DNA of 64,000 nt. Source: Beggiatoa sp. Lineage in GTDB: Bacteria > Pseudomonadota > Gammaproteobacteria > Beggiatoales > Beggiatoaceae. How positions within the stretch are numbered: position 1 is the stretch's first letter; each line of letters starts with the position of its first letter. The DNA lies in NCBI GenBank assembly GCA_003245895.1, contig QKBZ01000362.1:1-64000 (forward strand). Direction: 5' to 3'. The notes under the pieces were generated by a model. The model was not told the DNA's origin. It made no database searches and was given only the letters and a program-made list of their open reading frames with translations. Positions 1 to 9,434 of the stretch are shown in pieces. Position numbers and translations under genes: made by a program.

Positions 1-2
1 AT

Positions 3-3000
3 ATTTTAGATTTCTCTCGCTTACGGCATCGAGATATTATTTTAAATCAACAGGCGGTAAATGTACGCAGCTTAGCCGATATTGTCATTGTATTAAGCCG
101 TCCTTTAGTAGATCAAAAGCCTGTCTTATTAAACAATGCCGTGCCTGAAGATTTACCATTGGTTTATGCTGATGAAAACCGTTTACAACAGATTCTGCAT
201 AACTTAATTGGTAATGCGATTAAATTTACTGAGCACGGTGATGTTACGGTCAGTGCTAAAGTACGTCCACAATCAAAAGATTTAGTGATTAAAATTCGTG
301 ATAGTGGTATTGGCATCTCGTCTGAATCGCTAGAACGTATTTTTGAAGCCTTTGAACAAGGCAATGGCTCTTCTGCCCGTTTATATGGTGGGACAGGTTT
401 AGGGTTGGCAATTTCGCGGCGTTTAGTTGAGTTGCATGGTGGCGAAATTTGGGTGAAATCGAGTTTAGGCGAGGGGGCAAGCTTTTATTTTTCGCTACCC
501 TTAGCCAATGAACAACAACTGACTAAATTAGCCTCCTCCCCATCGCGGCCTGCATTACGCCCTGCCAACTTATTTGCCGCCGCCAATTTACCCGCAAGTA
601 AACCGACACCTGCGACTATCAACCCAGTAGCGATAAATACAGATCAAGTGGCACATGTGTTGGTGGTTGATGATGAACCCTTAAACCGACAAGTGTTAGT
701 CAATCACTTGTGTTCACATCATTACCGCGTGACGGAAGCCAGCAATGGCAAACAAGCCTTAGACTTGTTGCAAGGCGGTCTTGTTGTTGATTTAGTGTTA
801 TTAGATGTCATGATGCCTTGTATGACAGGGTATGAAGTGACCGAGCGTTTGCGCCAACGCTGGCGAGCCGATGAGTTACCCATTGTCTTATTAACTGCCA
901 AAACACAAATTAACGATGTCATTTTGGGCTTAGAACTGGGCGCGAATGATTATTTGAGCAAACCGGTTTCTCGTGAAGAATTATTAGCCCGCTTAAAAAC
1001 GCATTTGTATTTACGAGAATTACGCCACGAAACACAACGCCTAGAATTACGCCAAGCGCAATTTTTAGAAGCCATGCCAATGGGTGTGAAAATTTTAGAA
1101 GCCAATGGGCAACCATATTTTCATAATCAGAAAGCAACAACATTAGGCTTAGATTTTTCCATTGAGGGTGACGTGATTCCTAATGTTTATCAAAACAATA
1201 CAGAACAGTTATACCCTGTTGCAAACTCACCGATTGCACAAGCCTTACAAGGTGAATCAGCCTATGCTGATGATTTAGAAATTCGGCAAGCAGGACAGAA
1301 TATTGCCTTAGAGTGCTGGGCAGCCCCCGTGTTTGAAAATGGCAATGTGCGTTATGTCATTGCTGCTTTTCAAGAAATTACTGCCCGTAAGTCATCAGAA
1401 GCGGAATTACGCAGCAGTGAAACACGTTTCCGTCAATTAATGGAAGCGATGACAGCCGCCGTCGCTATTGTGCAAGCTGATGGTTATTTGCTGTACGCAA
1501 ACCGTGCCACAGAAGAGTTAACCGGTTATAGCTTGGCCAAACTGCAACATATGCCGTTGTGGAATTTAGTGCACCCTGATTACCAGCAAACGGTGATTCA
1601 ACGCGGGCGTATGCGTTTAGAAGGCAATGTTGTGCCCAGTCGCTATGAATTACCGATTTTAAATTATCAGCAACACATTCGCTGGATAGACATCACGGCC
1701 AGACGCATTGAACACCAAGGACAGCCTGCGTTAATCATTAATGCTTTAGATATTACCGAACGCAAAACCACCACGGAATTATTAAACAATATCGCGGCGG
1801 GTTTAATGTCCTCAACCGGTAAAAATTTCTTATTATCCTTAGTTGAGTATTTAGCCAATACCTTGCAAGTAGATTGTGTTTTTATTGGGCAATATGTGAA
1901 AACAGATCATGGTGATCAAATCATGGTTGATTTCATTAGCACCAAGCATGTTGAACAATATTTAGAAAAATTTACTTATGGGCTACAAGACACGCCGTCT
2001 TATGATGTTATTACGCAACGGCGTTTATTTACTTACGGGAAACAGGTGTGGCAGCAATTTCCAAAAGACCCACTATTGCAATCGCTGAAAGCAGAATGTT
2101 TTATGGGTACGCCACTTTTAACAGCAGACGGTAAGTTACAAGGCTTAATGGCAATTATTAACTGTCAAGCCTTAGAAAACTATGCCTTACATGAATCAGC
2201 ATTACAAATTTTTGCTGCACGGGCAGGTGCAGAGTTAGAGCGTCAAGCGGCCTTAGAAACCTTAGAGGCAGAACGCTTGGCCTTAGCAGAACACGTACAA
2301 AACCGCACTTCAGAATTAAGCCTTGCCAACGCAGAACTGGCGCGGGCGGCACGTTTAAAAGATGAATTCTTGGCCAATATGAGCCATGAATTGCGCACGC
2401 CTTTAAATGCCATTTTAGGCTTGTCAGAAGGCTTATTAGAAGGGGCATTTGGTGAAGTCAATGCACGCCAACAGCGCTCTTTATCCGTGTTATCTGAAAG
2501 CGGACGGCATTTATTAGAACTGATTAACGATATTTTAGATTTAGCAAAAATAGAAGCCAACAAAATTCAATTAAACTTAGAAGCGGTTTCTTTAAAAGAA
2601 TTATGCGAAGCCTCTTTGCGTTTAATTCAAGAAATGGCCAATAAAAAACGTATTAGCTTACATTCTGAGTTTGATAGCACGGTCGGCAATATCATGGCCG
2701 ACAGTCGCCGCTTAAAACAAATTTTGGTTAATTTGCTGAGCAATGCGGTGAAATTTACCCCAGAAGGCGGTGATGTCTGGTTGAGAATGCAAGCTCATGA
2801 AAAGACCAAACAAGTCAGTATTTGCATTCAAGACAATGGTATTGGGATGCGAGAAACGGATATTCCTCGCTTATTCCGACCTTTTGAACAATTAGATGGT
2901 GGGCTAGATCGGGCGCATGAAGGGACGGGTTTAGGCTTGGCCTTAGTTCAACGCTTAGTAATGATGCACAAAGGTCAGGTGCAAGTGCACAGTGCTTTAA

Positions 3001-3506
3001 ATGAAGGCAGTGTCTTTACTATTTATTTACCATGGCAAAAGAGTGAAGAAGAAAAGAAACCTGTGGTGAGAGCGCGCAACCCTAGTAAACCTCTGCCACC
3101 GAAAGGTTTGAAAGCCACTAAGTTATTGCTAGTTGATGATAATCCAGTCAATATTAAAACCTTCGACGAATATTTGCGGGCCGTTGGCTACAGTGTAGAA
3201 CTGGCTAATGATGGGATTGAAGCCTTGGAAAAAGTATGTGCCATGAAGCCTCATTTAATTTTGATGGACATACAAATGCCGCGTATGGATGGTTTAACTG
3301 CGTGTCGGAAGTTACGGGAAAAAGAGGAAACCCGAAATATTCCGGTGATTGCCTTAACGGCATTGGCTATGCCCGGTGATAAAGAAAAATGTCTTGCCGC
3401 AGGTGCCACCGCGTATTTAAGCAAACCAGTCCGTTTACCTGATTTAGTGACTTTAGTCGGTGAGTTATTGCAACGGCATACAGAAACCACTCAGCAGCCA
3501 GAATAA
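3..3506 (+). CDS. Hybrid sensor histidine kinase/response regulator, 5'-truncated by window edge
   Basis: The frame is open to the left edge, so the true start lies outside; 1167 residues are visible, numbered from nt 3. It opens inside a HisKA helix (ILDFSRL), followed by an HATPase domain (about 50-165, with N-box and GGTGLGLAIS), a receiver (about 219-340, VLVVDDEP and phospho-acceptor in LLDVMMP), two PAS domains (about 350-590), a GAF-like domain (about 595-750), a coiled coil, a second HisKA (H-box MSHELRTPLNA, His about 795), a second HATPase and a C-terminal receiver (about 1040-1155, LMDIQMPRMDG). No membrane segment is visible in this part. Two complete kinase cores in one chain point to an internal phosphorelay. 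The PAS-GAF-HisKA-HATPase-REC half closely resembles the kinase at 41435-44512, so the two look paralogous. The signal it senses is unknown. Confidence 0.9.
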   Translation: MLDFSRLRHRDIILNQQAVNVRSLADIVIVLSRPLVDQKPVLLNNAVPEDLPLVYADENRLQQILHNLIGNAIKFTEHGDVTVSAKVRPQSKDLVIKIRDSGIGISSESLERIFEAFEQGNGSSARLYGGTGLGLAISRRLVELHGGEIWVKSSLGEGASFYFSLPLANEQQLTKLASSPSRPALRPANLFAAANLPASKPTPATINPVAINTDQVAHVLVVDDEPLNRQVLVNHLCSHHYRVTEASNGKQALDLLQGGLVVDLVLLDVMMPCMTGYEVTERLRQRWRADELPIVLLTAKTQINDVILGLELGANDYLSKPVSREELLARLKTHLYLRELRHETQRLELRQAQFLEAMPMGVKILEANGQPYFHNQKATTLGLDFSIEGDVIPNVYQNNTEQLYPVANSPIAQALQGESAYADDLEIRQAGQNIALECWAAPVFENGNVRYVIAAFQEITARKSSEAELRSSETRFRQLMEAMTAAVAIVQADGYLLYANRATEELTGYSLAKLQHMPLWNLVHPDYQQTVIQRGRMRLEGNVVPSRYELPILNYQQHIRWIDITARRIEHQGQPALIINALDITERKTTTELLNNIAAGLMSSTGKNFLLSLVEYLANTLQVDCVFIGQYVKTDHGDQIMVDFISTKHVEQYLEKFTYGLQDTPSYDVITQRRLFTYGKQVWQQFPKDPLLQSLKAECFMGTPLLTADGKLQGLMAIINCQALENYALHESALQIFAARAGAELERQAALETLEAERLALAEHVQNRTSELSLANAELARAARLKDEFLANMSHELRTPLNAILGLSEGLLEGAFGEVNARQQRSLSVLSESGRHLLELINDILDLAKIEANKIQLNLEAVSLKELCEASLRLIQEMANKKRISLHSEFDSTVGNIMADSRRLKQILVNLLSNAVKFTPEGGDVWLRMQAHEKTKQVSICIQDNGIGMRETDIPRLFRPFEQLDGGLDRAHEGTGLGLALVQRLVMMHKGQVQVHSALNEGSVFTIYLPWQKSEEEKKPVVRARNPSKPLPPKGLKATKLLLVDDNPVNIKTFDEYLRAVGYSVELANDGIEALEKVCAMKPHLILMDIQMPRMDGLTACRKLREKEETRNIPVIALTALAMPGDKEKCLAAGATAYLSKPVRLPDLVTLVGELLQRHTETTQQPE

Positions 3507-3609
3507 AATTGACAAGGCTTGTGCTTGCTAAAAACTTCCCCACATCAAATGATAGTTTGTCTGATTAGTCATCATTTGAAATGTTATGCAGTTGACGATG
3601 AGAATTGTT

Positions 3610-3681
3610 GTAGGTCGTATAAGCGTAGCGTCATACGACAATCGGCGAATGACGGCTAAAGCCAAGCCTTATCTGCCCTAC
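3610..3681. repeat. REP pair (GTCGTAT/GTCGCAT family), degenerate right half
   Basis: A GTAG head is followed by the palindrome GTCGTAT...ATACGAC. A second, inverted and decayed unit then ends in CCCTAC. It lies between the hybrid kinase and the binding-protein gene, about 100 nt after the kinase stop. The rest of the gap 3507-3805 shows no gene. Confidence 0.75.
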
Positions 3682-3805
3682 GAAAACCCATCTTGAACTG
3701 CTATTTATAGAGATTGAATGCAATTGTTTACAATTGTAGTCGTGATGCATGACCTGTGCATTGACTGCCTTTTTATCAAAGCCATCTTTTAACAGGAGTG
3801 AACCT

Positions 3806-4792
3806 ATGTTCAGCACTTGGGGAAGAAAATTATTATTGCCTGTCACCTTATTAGCCATGAGCGGACTCAGTGGCTTAACACAAGCGACAGAAACCATTAA
3901 TTACGGTGTGCAACCTGCTACGATGCCGATTTACATCGCTAAAGCCATGGGCTTATTAGATGAAATCGAGAAAAAGCACGATGTTAAAATCGAATTGCGC
4001 TCGTTTTCCTATGGCGCACCTGAAAACCAAGCAATGGCGGCGGGTGAGTTACACATCGCTTCAGCAGGTATGGGACCGTCTATCGTCGCCTCTGCGCGTT
4101 TACCAGCCAAATTAATCGGTATCACCATCTTAGAACAAACGGCGATTATTGTACCGCAAGATTCTCCGGTGAGCATGGTTGCCGATTTGAAAGGTAAAAA
4201 AGTGGCTTTCCCCGGTGAAGGTTCACAACAGTATCCGTTATTGCTGAAAGCCTTAAGTGATGCAGGGTTAAGTGTTGATGACATTCAGTTATTCAAAACT
4301 AAAGGTTCAGATGTACCGACTTTAGTTGAAAATGGCTCTGTGGATGCAGGCATTACATGGGACCCGCATGTGTCTAAAGCTTTAGCTTCTGGTAAATCAC
4401 GGGTGTTGTTAAAAGCCGAGAAGATCATGCCGATTAAGTCCGATCACTACATCGGCAATGGTGAATATGCCCGCGAAGATTTCATTAAAGCGCGTCCTGA
4501 ATTAGTACAAGATTTGATCACTGCTAATGTGCAAGCGATTGATTACATCTTAAAACACCCTGACGATGCCATCACCCAATGGAGCAAGCAAATTGGCTTC
4601 CCTGAAGAGGTGATTCGTTTTTCATTAGAGCAAGGGATTTCTGTTTATAGTCTTGATATTGCACCAACGGCTGAAACAGTAGATGCTTATACCAAGTTCT
4701 TGAAAGAAGCGGGGATTTTAAATAATGATGACAATCCTAAGTATGATCCGCAATTTGCAGAGAATGCTTTAAATACGGTGATTACACAGTAA
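3806..4792 (+). CDS. ABC transporter substrate-binding protein, NMT1/SsuA-TauA-like
   Basis: A periplasmic solute-binding protein of 328 residues. I chose the ATG at 3806 because an AGGAG lies 10 nt upstream and because it starts a clean signal peptide (MFSTWGRKLLLPVTLLAM..., cleavage expected after TQA near residue 27). An upstream in-frame start at 3749 would bury the signal peptide. The mature part has the family pattern: an N-terminal beta strand with the 'YGVQPATMPIYIAKAMGLL' opening, the DLKGKKVAFPGEGS loop, and a C-terminal lobe with a 'DPHVSKALASGKSRVLL' segment typical of nitrate/sulfonate/taurine binding proteins. The ligand cannot be fixed from sequence. No permease or ATPase gene is adjacent, which is unusual for the family. 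Neighbours are unrelated kinases. Confidence 0.8.
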   Translation: MFSTWGRKLLLPVTLLAMSGLSGLTQATETINYGVQPATMPIYIAKAMGLLDEIEKKHDVKIELRSFSYGAPENQAMAAGELHIASAGMGPSIVASARLPAKLIGITILEQTAIIVPQDSPVSMVADLKGKKVAFPGEGSQQYPLLLKALSDAGLSVDDIQLFKTKGSDVPTLVENGSVDAGITWDPHVSKALASGKSRVLLKAEKIMPIKSDHYIGNGEYAREDFIKARPELVQDLITANVQAIDYILKHPDDAITQWSKQIGFPEEVIRFSLEQGISVYSLDIAPTAETVDAYTKFLKEAGILNNDDNPKYDPQFAENALNTVITQ

Positions 4793-4868
4793 GTGATTTT
4801 GCCTGATAACTTGAGTTCGACGAAATATTTGTTGTAAAAACAATTGGTTTCTCGTTTTCACCATTTTA

Positions 4869-5030
4869 GTCACTGCCATTAAGTTAAGCGATTTTGTAGG
4901 TCGGATAAGGCGACAGCCGTCATCCGACACAACGGGGTTGAAGCTTGAACCAAGCGACTTACGGCGGATGACGGCTAACGCCTTATCCGCCCTACAAGAC
5001 AGTGACAACACTTAACTTAATGACAGTGAC
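4869..5030. repeat. Composite inverted-repeat element (TIR GTCACTGCCATTAAGTTAAG) carrying a REP pair
   Basis: The arms GTCACTGCCATTAAGTTAAG (4869-4888) and CTTAACTTAATGACAGTGAC (5011-5030) are inverted copies with one mismatch. Between them lies a head-to-head REP pair (4896-4995; GTAG head, GTCGGAT...ATCCGAC, then the mirror unit ending CCCTAC). Left of the arm is a TTTCTCGTTTTCACCAT stretch related to the outer arms of the copies at 11979 and 46203. No open reading frame is inside, so it is MITE-like. Confidence 0.75.
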
Positions 5031-5085
5031 CATTCAAGACAACAAGACAAACTGGAAAAAATCCGCTCTAACAGCTTTACTTTGC

Positions 5086-5106
5086 AAATGATAATAATTA
5101 TCATTT
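5086..5106. promoter_or_regulatory. Fur box (perfect 7-1-7 inverted repeat)
   Basis: AAATGATAAT-A-ATTATCATTT is a 21-nt palindrome around one central base. It matches the Fur 7-1-7 motif TGATAATnATTATCA exactly. It ends 27 nt before the ATG of the small gene at 5134 and probably overlaps that gene's promoter. Confidence 0.85.
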
Positions 5107-5133
5107 AATTAAAGTTGACTGTGGAGCTTAATC

Positions 5134-5394
5134 ATGAATGCTGCCTTACCGCCTTTTCACCTGAATTTAGAAACCACGACGTTACATTATTTAATGAGTC
5201 GTTATGCGCAATGCCAATGCCCTGGTTTAGCCATTGCCATCGTGCAACATTTGCGTTTGTTAAAACAACAGCCTAGCCTGACGGAAAAACAGCGTAAATT
5301 ATATGATGAGTTACTTGATATTTGGGAACAGTTGGCAATGCCTGCTACCAGCAGTGGTGGGGTATTTGAAACGCCTCACTTAAGTGCAGCGTGA
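5134..5394 (+). CDS. Small conserved-looking protein, predicted Fur-regulated
   Basis: An 86-residue soluble protein of unknown function. The ATG at 5134 has a GTGGAG Shine-Dalgarno-like sequence 8-13 nt upstream. The body is predicted mostly helical, with a CQCP motif near residue 28 and a hydrophobic helix (GLAIAIVQHLRLL). There is no signal peptide or membrane segment. The upstream Fur box (5086-5106) strongly suggests expression under iron limitation. By position and size it recalls small Fur-associated genes such as fagA of pseudomonads, but I cannot show homology and the usual fumC/sodA neighbours are absent. The gene ends 4 nt before the convergent stop of the next kinase. Confidence 0.7.
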   Translation: MNAALPPFHLNLETTTLHYLMSRYAQCQCPGLAIAIVQHLRLLKQQPSLTEKQRKLYDELLDIWEQLAMPATSSGGVFETPHLSAA

Positions 5395-5398
5395 CGGT

Positions 5399-6538
5399 TT
5401 AGGCGGATTTGTTAACCACAGCGGGTAAGGTGAAATAAAACATACTGCCTTCGCCTTCGTTACTTTCCACACCAACTTTACCGTTTAATTTTTCAATGAT
5501 TTGCTGCACGATAGATAAGCCCAAACCATGACCTTCAATCCCCCCTTGTTGGTTTAAACGGGTGAAAGGGGTAAACAGTTTGGTGCAGGCTTCTGCCGAT
5601 AAGCCCGGCCCGTTGTCGCGAATCCAAAACCGAACCATGCCGCGCTCGACTTGCGTATCAGCACCCAAGGTCACTAAAGGCGGACGGCCACCGTACTTAA
5701 TCGCATTGCTCAGATAATTCGCCCATACTTCTTCTACCCAAGGCGCGTAACCATTCGCCACTGGCCATTCTGTTGGCATTTCAATGTGTGCTTTATATTC
5801 TTTAATGCTAAAAGCTAAACGCTGATTAATGATTTGCGGCACCAATTCTTCCATATTCAATGGGCTGATTGGTACAGAGGTTCGCTTGGCCACGCCGGAC
5901 AATAGCAATAAAGCTTCGATAATACTCAGCATTTTTTGCCCTGCCCGCGCCACATGCGTCACCGTATCGATGGTATCTGGCTCTGGTGGCGTATCCGGCG
6001 ATAAATCCATTAATAACATATCGCTATAGCCAATAATGGCATTTAACGGATTTTTTAAATCGTGTGCCACAGTACGGGCAAAGGCATCTAATTCAACATT
6101 ACGTTGCTCTAATTCTTTAGAGCGTTGTTCCAATTGTTGTTGTAAACGGCGTACATGTAATTGGGTGTTAATACGGGCTAATACTTCTTCATGTTGAAAC
6201 GGTTTCGTGATGTAATCCACCGCGCCTAAGGAAAAACCTTTAACTTTATCAACCGTATCTGCCAACGCGGTCATAAAAATAACCGGAATGTCTTGTGTAT
6301 CGGGCTGTTGTTTTAAAATGCTACACGCCTCAAAACCATCCATCTCCGGCATCATGATGTCTAATAAAATTAAGTCAGGATGTGCATAAGCTGCCTTTTG
6401 TAAAGCACCTTTGCCATTTTTAGCAACCAGCACTTTAAAACCTTCAGCCGTTAAAAAATCAAATAAGACACTCACATTTGCGGGGGTATCGTCAACGATT
6501 AATACGGTACCTTGCTTGGTTTCAGCTTCTGCATTCAT
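5399..6538 (-). CDS. Receiver-histidine kinase (REC-HisKA-HATPase)
   Basis: A cytoplasmic two-component protein of 379 residues from the ATG at 6538. A longer frame begins with TTG at 6580 but adds residues unlike the REC family. An N-terminal receiver spans about 10-130 (VLIVDDTPANV, acceptor Asp in LLDIMMPEMDGFEA, KPF near 110). A short coiled coil follows, then HisKA (VAHDLKNPLNAIIGYSDML, H near residue 157) and HATPase (about 250-375; NYLSNAIKYGG, DNGPGLS, GHGLGLSIV). With no sensor domain or membrane segment it must receive its signal through the receiver, for example from the neighbouring membrane hybrid kinase upstream on the same strand (start 9434). That pairing is inference. Confidence 0.88.
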   Translation of the reverse strand: MNAEAETKQGTVLIVDDTPANVSVLFDFLTAEGFKVLVAKNGKGALQKAAYAHPDLILLDIMMPEMDGFEACSILKQQPDTQDIPVIFMTALADTVDKVKGFSLGAVDYITKPFQHEEVLARINTQLHVRRLQQQLEQRSKELEQRNVELDAFARTVAHDLKNPLNAIIGYSDMLLMDLSPDTPPEPDTIDTVTHVARAGQKMLSIIEALLLLSGVAKRTSVPISPLNMEELVPQIINQRLAFSIKEYKAHIEMPTEWPVANGYAPWVEEVWANYLSNAIKYGGRPPLVTLGADTQVERGMVRFWIRDNGPGLSAEACTKLFTPFTRLNQQGGIEGHGLGLSIVQQIIEKLNGKVGVESNEGEGSMFYFTLPAVVNKSA

Positions 6539-6713
6539 TCTAATTTCATAACACGGTTTGTAAGCCCAAGCACTGGGCAATAAATGGATAGGTTGCTTTT
6601 TTTAAGCAACGACTTATGTTAAGCATTTCCCCATTAGGCTTGAGTGCTTAGCTAGGCAGACAGTGCTGCACACAATCTGCCTCAATTGCAGGCTATTATA
6701 GAGCTTTTCCTGA

Positions 6714-9434
6714 TTATTGCGTTAAATACGGTTCTAATAATGTGCTTAATGCATCTTCGTCAAATCGACGCGCCAAGCCTATCAAGTGTTGCAGAAATGG
6801 CATTAACGCAGGATTCTGCTGCTGTAAATCATCAGCCCGCTTAATAATACCGGCAATGTCACCCATCATCACTAATTCGTATAATTGTTTCGCTTCTTGT
6901 GGGCTAGGGCCTATCATCGTTTCAAGTGAGTTGCTGTCACTGATCTGTTGTGTGCTGTGTCCATGTGTAGGCAACATTTCCACTAGCGTAGCCCCATACG
7001 TCCATTGCAAGTCTAACTGGTTTTGAATCAGTTCCAACAAGGCTCCAAAGTGCACTGGCTTGCTGATAAACGCATTACAACCCGCCGCTTCACTTTCTAA
7101 TTGATGATAATCAAACACACTGGCAGACACTGCAATCACCGGAATCTGTTGAAAACGAGGTGATTGGCGAATATGGCGCGTAAACTCAAAACCATCCATT
7201 ACCGGCATCACTAAGTCTGTTAAAATCAAATCCGGTAGGGTGTGCTCTAAACACAGTAAGGCTTCCTCCCCATTACAGGCTTCTGACAAACTAAAGCCTA
7301 ACGGTGTGAGCAAATTCGTCAACACTGAGCGATTTTCTAGCTTATCATCGACAATCAACACATGGCGACGCTCACCTTCATAGCCGCGAATCACAGGCAT
7401 GGCTTCAGGGGCAGAGTCTTTGACTAAAAACGGCGCGGTGGTCAACGGCAACACAAACCAAAAACAACTGCCTTGATGAGGTACACTGCGCACCTCCATA
7501 TGCCCGCCCATTAACTCTATTAAGCTTTTCGTAATCGACAAGCCTAAACCCGTGCCTTCTGTCTTATGGCGAATATCGCCAACTTGTTGGAAAGGCAAGA
7601 AAATACGTTCTAATTCATGGGATGCGACCCCCACCCCCGTATCTTCAATTTGAAACCGGACATCAATGGTATCGCCTTCTTTAAAAGTTTGATTTTGCAC
7701 TAAACCAACTTTTAACGACACGCCACCATGCTCTGTGAATTTCACCGCATTGCCCAACAAATTAATTAACACTTGGCGCAAGCGTTTTTCATCAGCGTAC
7801 ACACCGCTAGGCAGTTGTGATAAAGGCTCGTAAATAAAAGCGATTCCCTTTTGCTCAGCACGCATTTCAAACAAGCCAGTAATTTCGTCTAAGAAATGTA
7901 CAAAACCAAACGTCGTACAATATAAATCAATGCGACCAGCCTCAACTTTAGATAAATCTAAAATGTCATTGATGAGCGTAAGCAAATATTCACCGCTGCG
8001 CTGAATAATTTCCACCCCTTCGCGCTGTTTAGTGCTGATATGTTCATCGCGTTGCAATATTTGCGTGTAACCTAAAATGCCATTGAGTGGGGTGCGCAAC
8101 TCATGACTCATGTTGGCTAAGAAGGTACTTTTGGCGCGGTTGGCCGTTTCTGCGGCAAATTGTGCCTGTTCTGCCTCGTTTATCGCCTTCCGCAATGCCC
8201 GTTCTGAAGCTTTTAAGTCGGAAATATCCGCTACATTACTCCAGATTAATGACTCACCGCCACGTTTGATAATTAAACCGGACAAGCGTACAAACACCTG
8301 TTGCCCTGAACTATGCAAATAGACCTTTTCATAAGGCCCATAACGTCCTGTTTGCTTTAAAATCTTTAGCTGCGCATAGTCTGCTTGCAAACAAGCAGGC
8401 AGTGTAATATCTAAAAAATCATTTTTGCGTGTTAATAAGGCTTCTTTGCTATAACCAATGATTTTCAAATAAGCGGGATTCGCATCAACCAGTTGACCAT
8501 CACTCAAACGGTGCAGCACTAAACCACTTAAGGATTCCTCAAATAATAAATGCCAATACGCCTCACTGTCGCGTAATTCTTGCTCTGCTTGCTGACGCTG
8601 TTTAATTTCTGCCAACATCGCTTGATTTGCCGACGCGACTTGACTCAGCATGGTATTCACACCTGCTTGAATCATGCCTAATTCATCTTGGCTACTGGGC
8701 AGCGGTGGTAATTGCAATTTACCACTTTCAATTTCTTTTAAGTAATTCAATATCAATTGAATCTGATTGGAAATGCCTGCCGTGAGAAAATAAGATAATA
8801 ATATTACCGCAATTAAAACAGAAATGCTGGCAGCAAGTACCGTGTTTAAATAAAAACTACGTTCAGCAAATAAAGCATCTTTGCTGATAAATAACACAAT
8901 TAACCAATGCCAATCACTATTCCATTGAAATACTGCGTAATACTCTACGCCGTTTAACAAATACTGCATGGAGCCAGTTTTTTGGCTCAACATGTCATTC
9001 ACATAAGTCGTATCTAACGCTGATTGCTTGGGTAAAGTAGGATGCAATAACAACTGCTTATTTTCATCCAGCACAAATACATTCACTTGTGTACTTTTGG
9101 GGTAATCCCGCGCCAATTGTACTAACACCTTTTCCTGTGCTTGACTGACATAAGCTTGCAATGAGCTAACACCTGCACTTTCTAACACTTGATGTGCTTT
9201 ATTAATGGTGTTATGAATAGTCGTTAGCTCTTGAGTAAAAATTTGATCTTGTAAGTTATAAACAATATTACTAATTACTATATAACCCGTTATCACAACA
9301 GGCAGGCCAAATAATGCCAGCATAGTAAAAAGAAATAAGGCAAATTTTTGTTGTACTTTGCGCTTAATAAGAAGTCTAGTTTTTTGGTTCATTTGTTCAC
9401 GACTGACGTATAGACCTTGAGGGGAAGTATTCAT
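6714..9434 (-). CDS. Membrane hybrid histidine kinase (Cache-like, HAMP, PAS, HisKA, HATPase, REC, helical tail)
   Basis: 906 residues. The ATG at 9434 is preceded by a weak TAAGG; a second Met at residue 15 is possible. TM1 lies near 30-55 and TM2 near 195-218, enclosing a periplasmic domain of about 140 residues of the Cache size class. HAMP follows (about 218-272), then PAS (about 290-415), HisKA (MSHELRTPLNGILGY, H near 444), HATPase (N-box LLGNAVKFT, GTGLGLSI) and a receiver (HVLIVDDK near 690; acceptor in LTDLVMP). The last 80 or so residues form a helical tail (GPSPQEAKQLYELVMMGDI...) that is also found at the end of the kinase at 12273-15347. The periplasmic ligand is unknown. Confidence 0.9.
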   Translation of the reverse strand: MNTSPQGLYVSREQMNQKTRLLIKRKVQQKFALFLFTMLALFGLPVVITGYIVISNIVYNLQDQIFTQELTTIHNTINKAHQVLESAGVSSLQAYVSQAQEKVLVQLARDYPKSTQVNVFVLDENKQLLLHPTLPKQSALDTTYVNDMLSQKTGSMQYLLNGVEYYAVFQWNSDWHWLIVLFISKDALFAERSFYLNTVLAASISVLIAVILLSYFLTAGISNQIQLILNYLKEIESGKLQLPPLPSSQDELGMIQAGVNTMLSQVASANQAMLAEIKQRQQAEQELRDSEAYWHLLFEESLSGLVLHRLSDGQLVDANPAYLKIIGYSKEALLTRKNDFLDITLPACLQADYAQLKILKQTGRYGPYEKVYLHSSGQQVFVRLSGLIIKRGGESLIWSNVADISDLKASERALRKAINEAEQAQFAAETANRAKSTFLANMSHELRTPLNGILGYTQILQRDEHISTKQREGVEIIQRSGEYLLTLINDILDLSKVEAGRIDLYCTTFGFVHFLDEITGLFEMRAEQKGIAFIYEPLSQLPSGVYADEKRLRQVLINLLGNAVKFTEHGGVSLKVGLVQNQTFKEGDTIDVRFQIEDTGVGVASHELERIFLPFQQVGDIRHKTEGTGLGLSITKSLIELMGGHMEVRSVPHQGSCFWFVLPLTTAPFLVKDSAPEAMPVIRGYEGERRHVLIVDDKLENRSVLTNLLTPLGFSLSEACNGEEALLCLEHTLPDLILTDLVMPVMDGFEFTRHIRQSPRFQQIPVIAVSASVFDYHQLESEAAGCNAFISKPVHFGALLELIQNQLDLQWTYGATLVEMLPTHGHSTQQISDSNSLETMIGPSPQEAKQLYELVMMGDIAGIIKRADDLQQQNPALMPFLQHLIGLARRFDEDALSTLLEPYLTQ

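Noticed and set aside
6591-6612. Terminator-like hairpin GTTGCTT...AAGCAAC downstream of the kinase at 6714
   Set aside because: The T run is in the loop, not after the stem on either strand, so it is not a usual intrinsic terminator.
8900-9430. A second start for the membrane kinase at residue 15
   Set aside because: Possible, but the upstream ATG at 9434 has an acceptable site and was kept.
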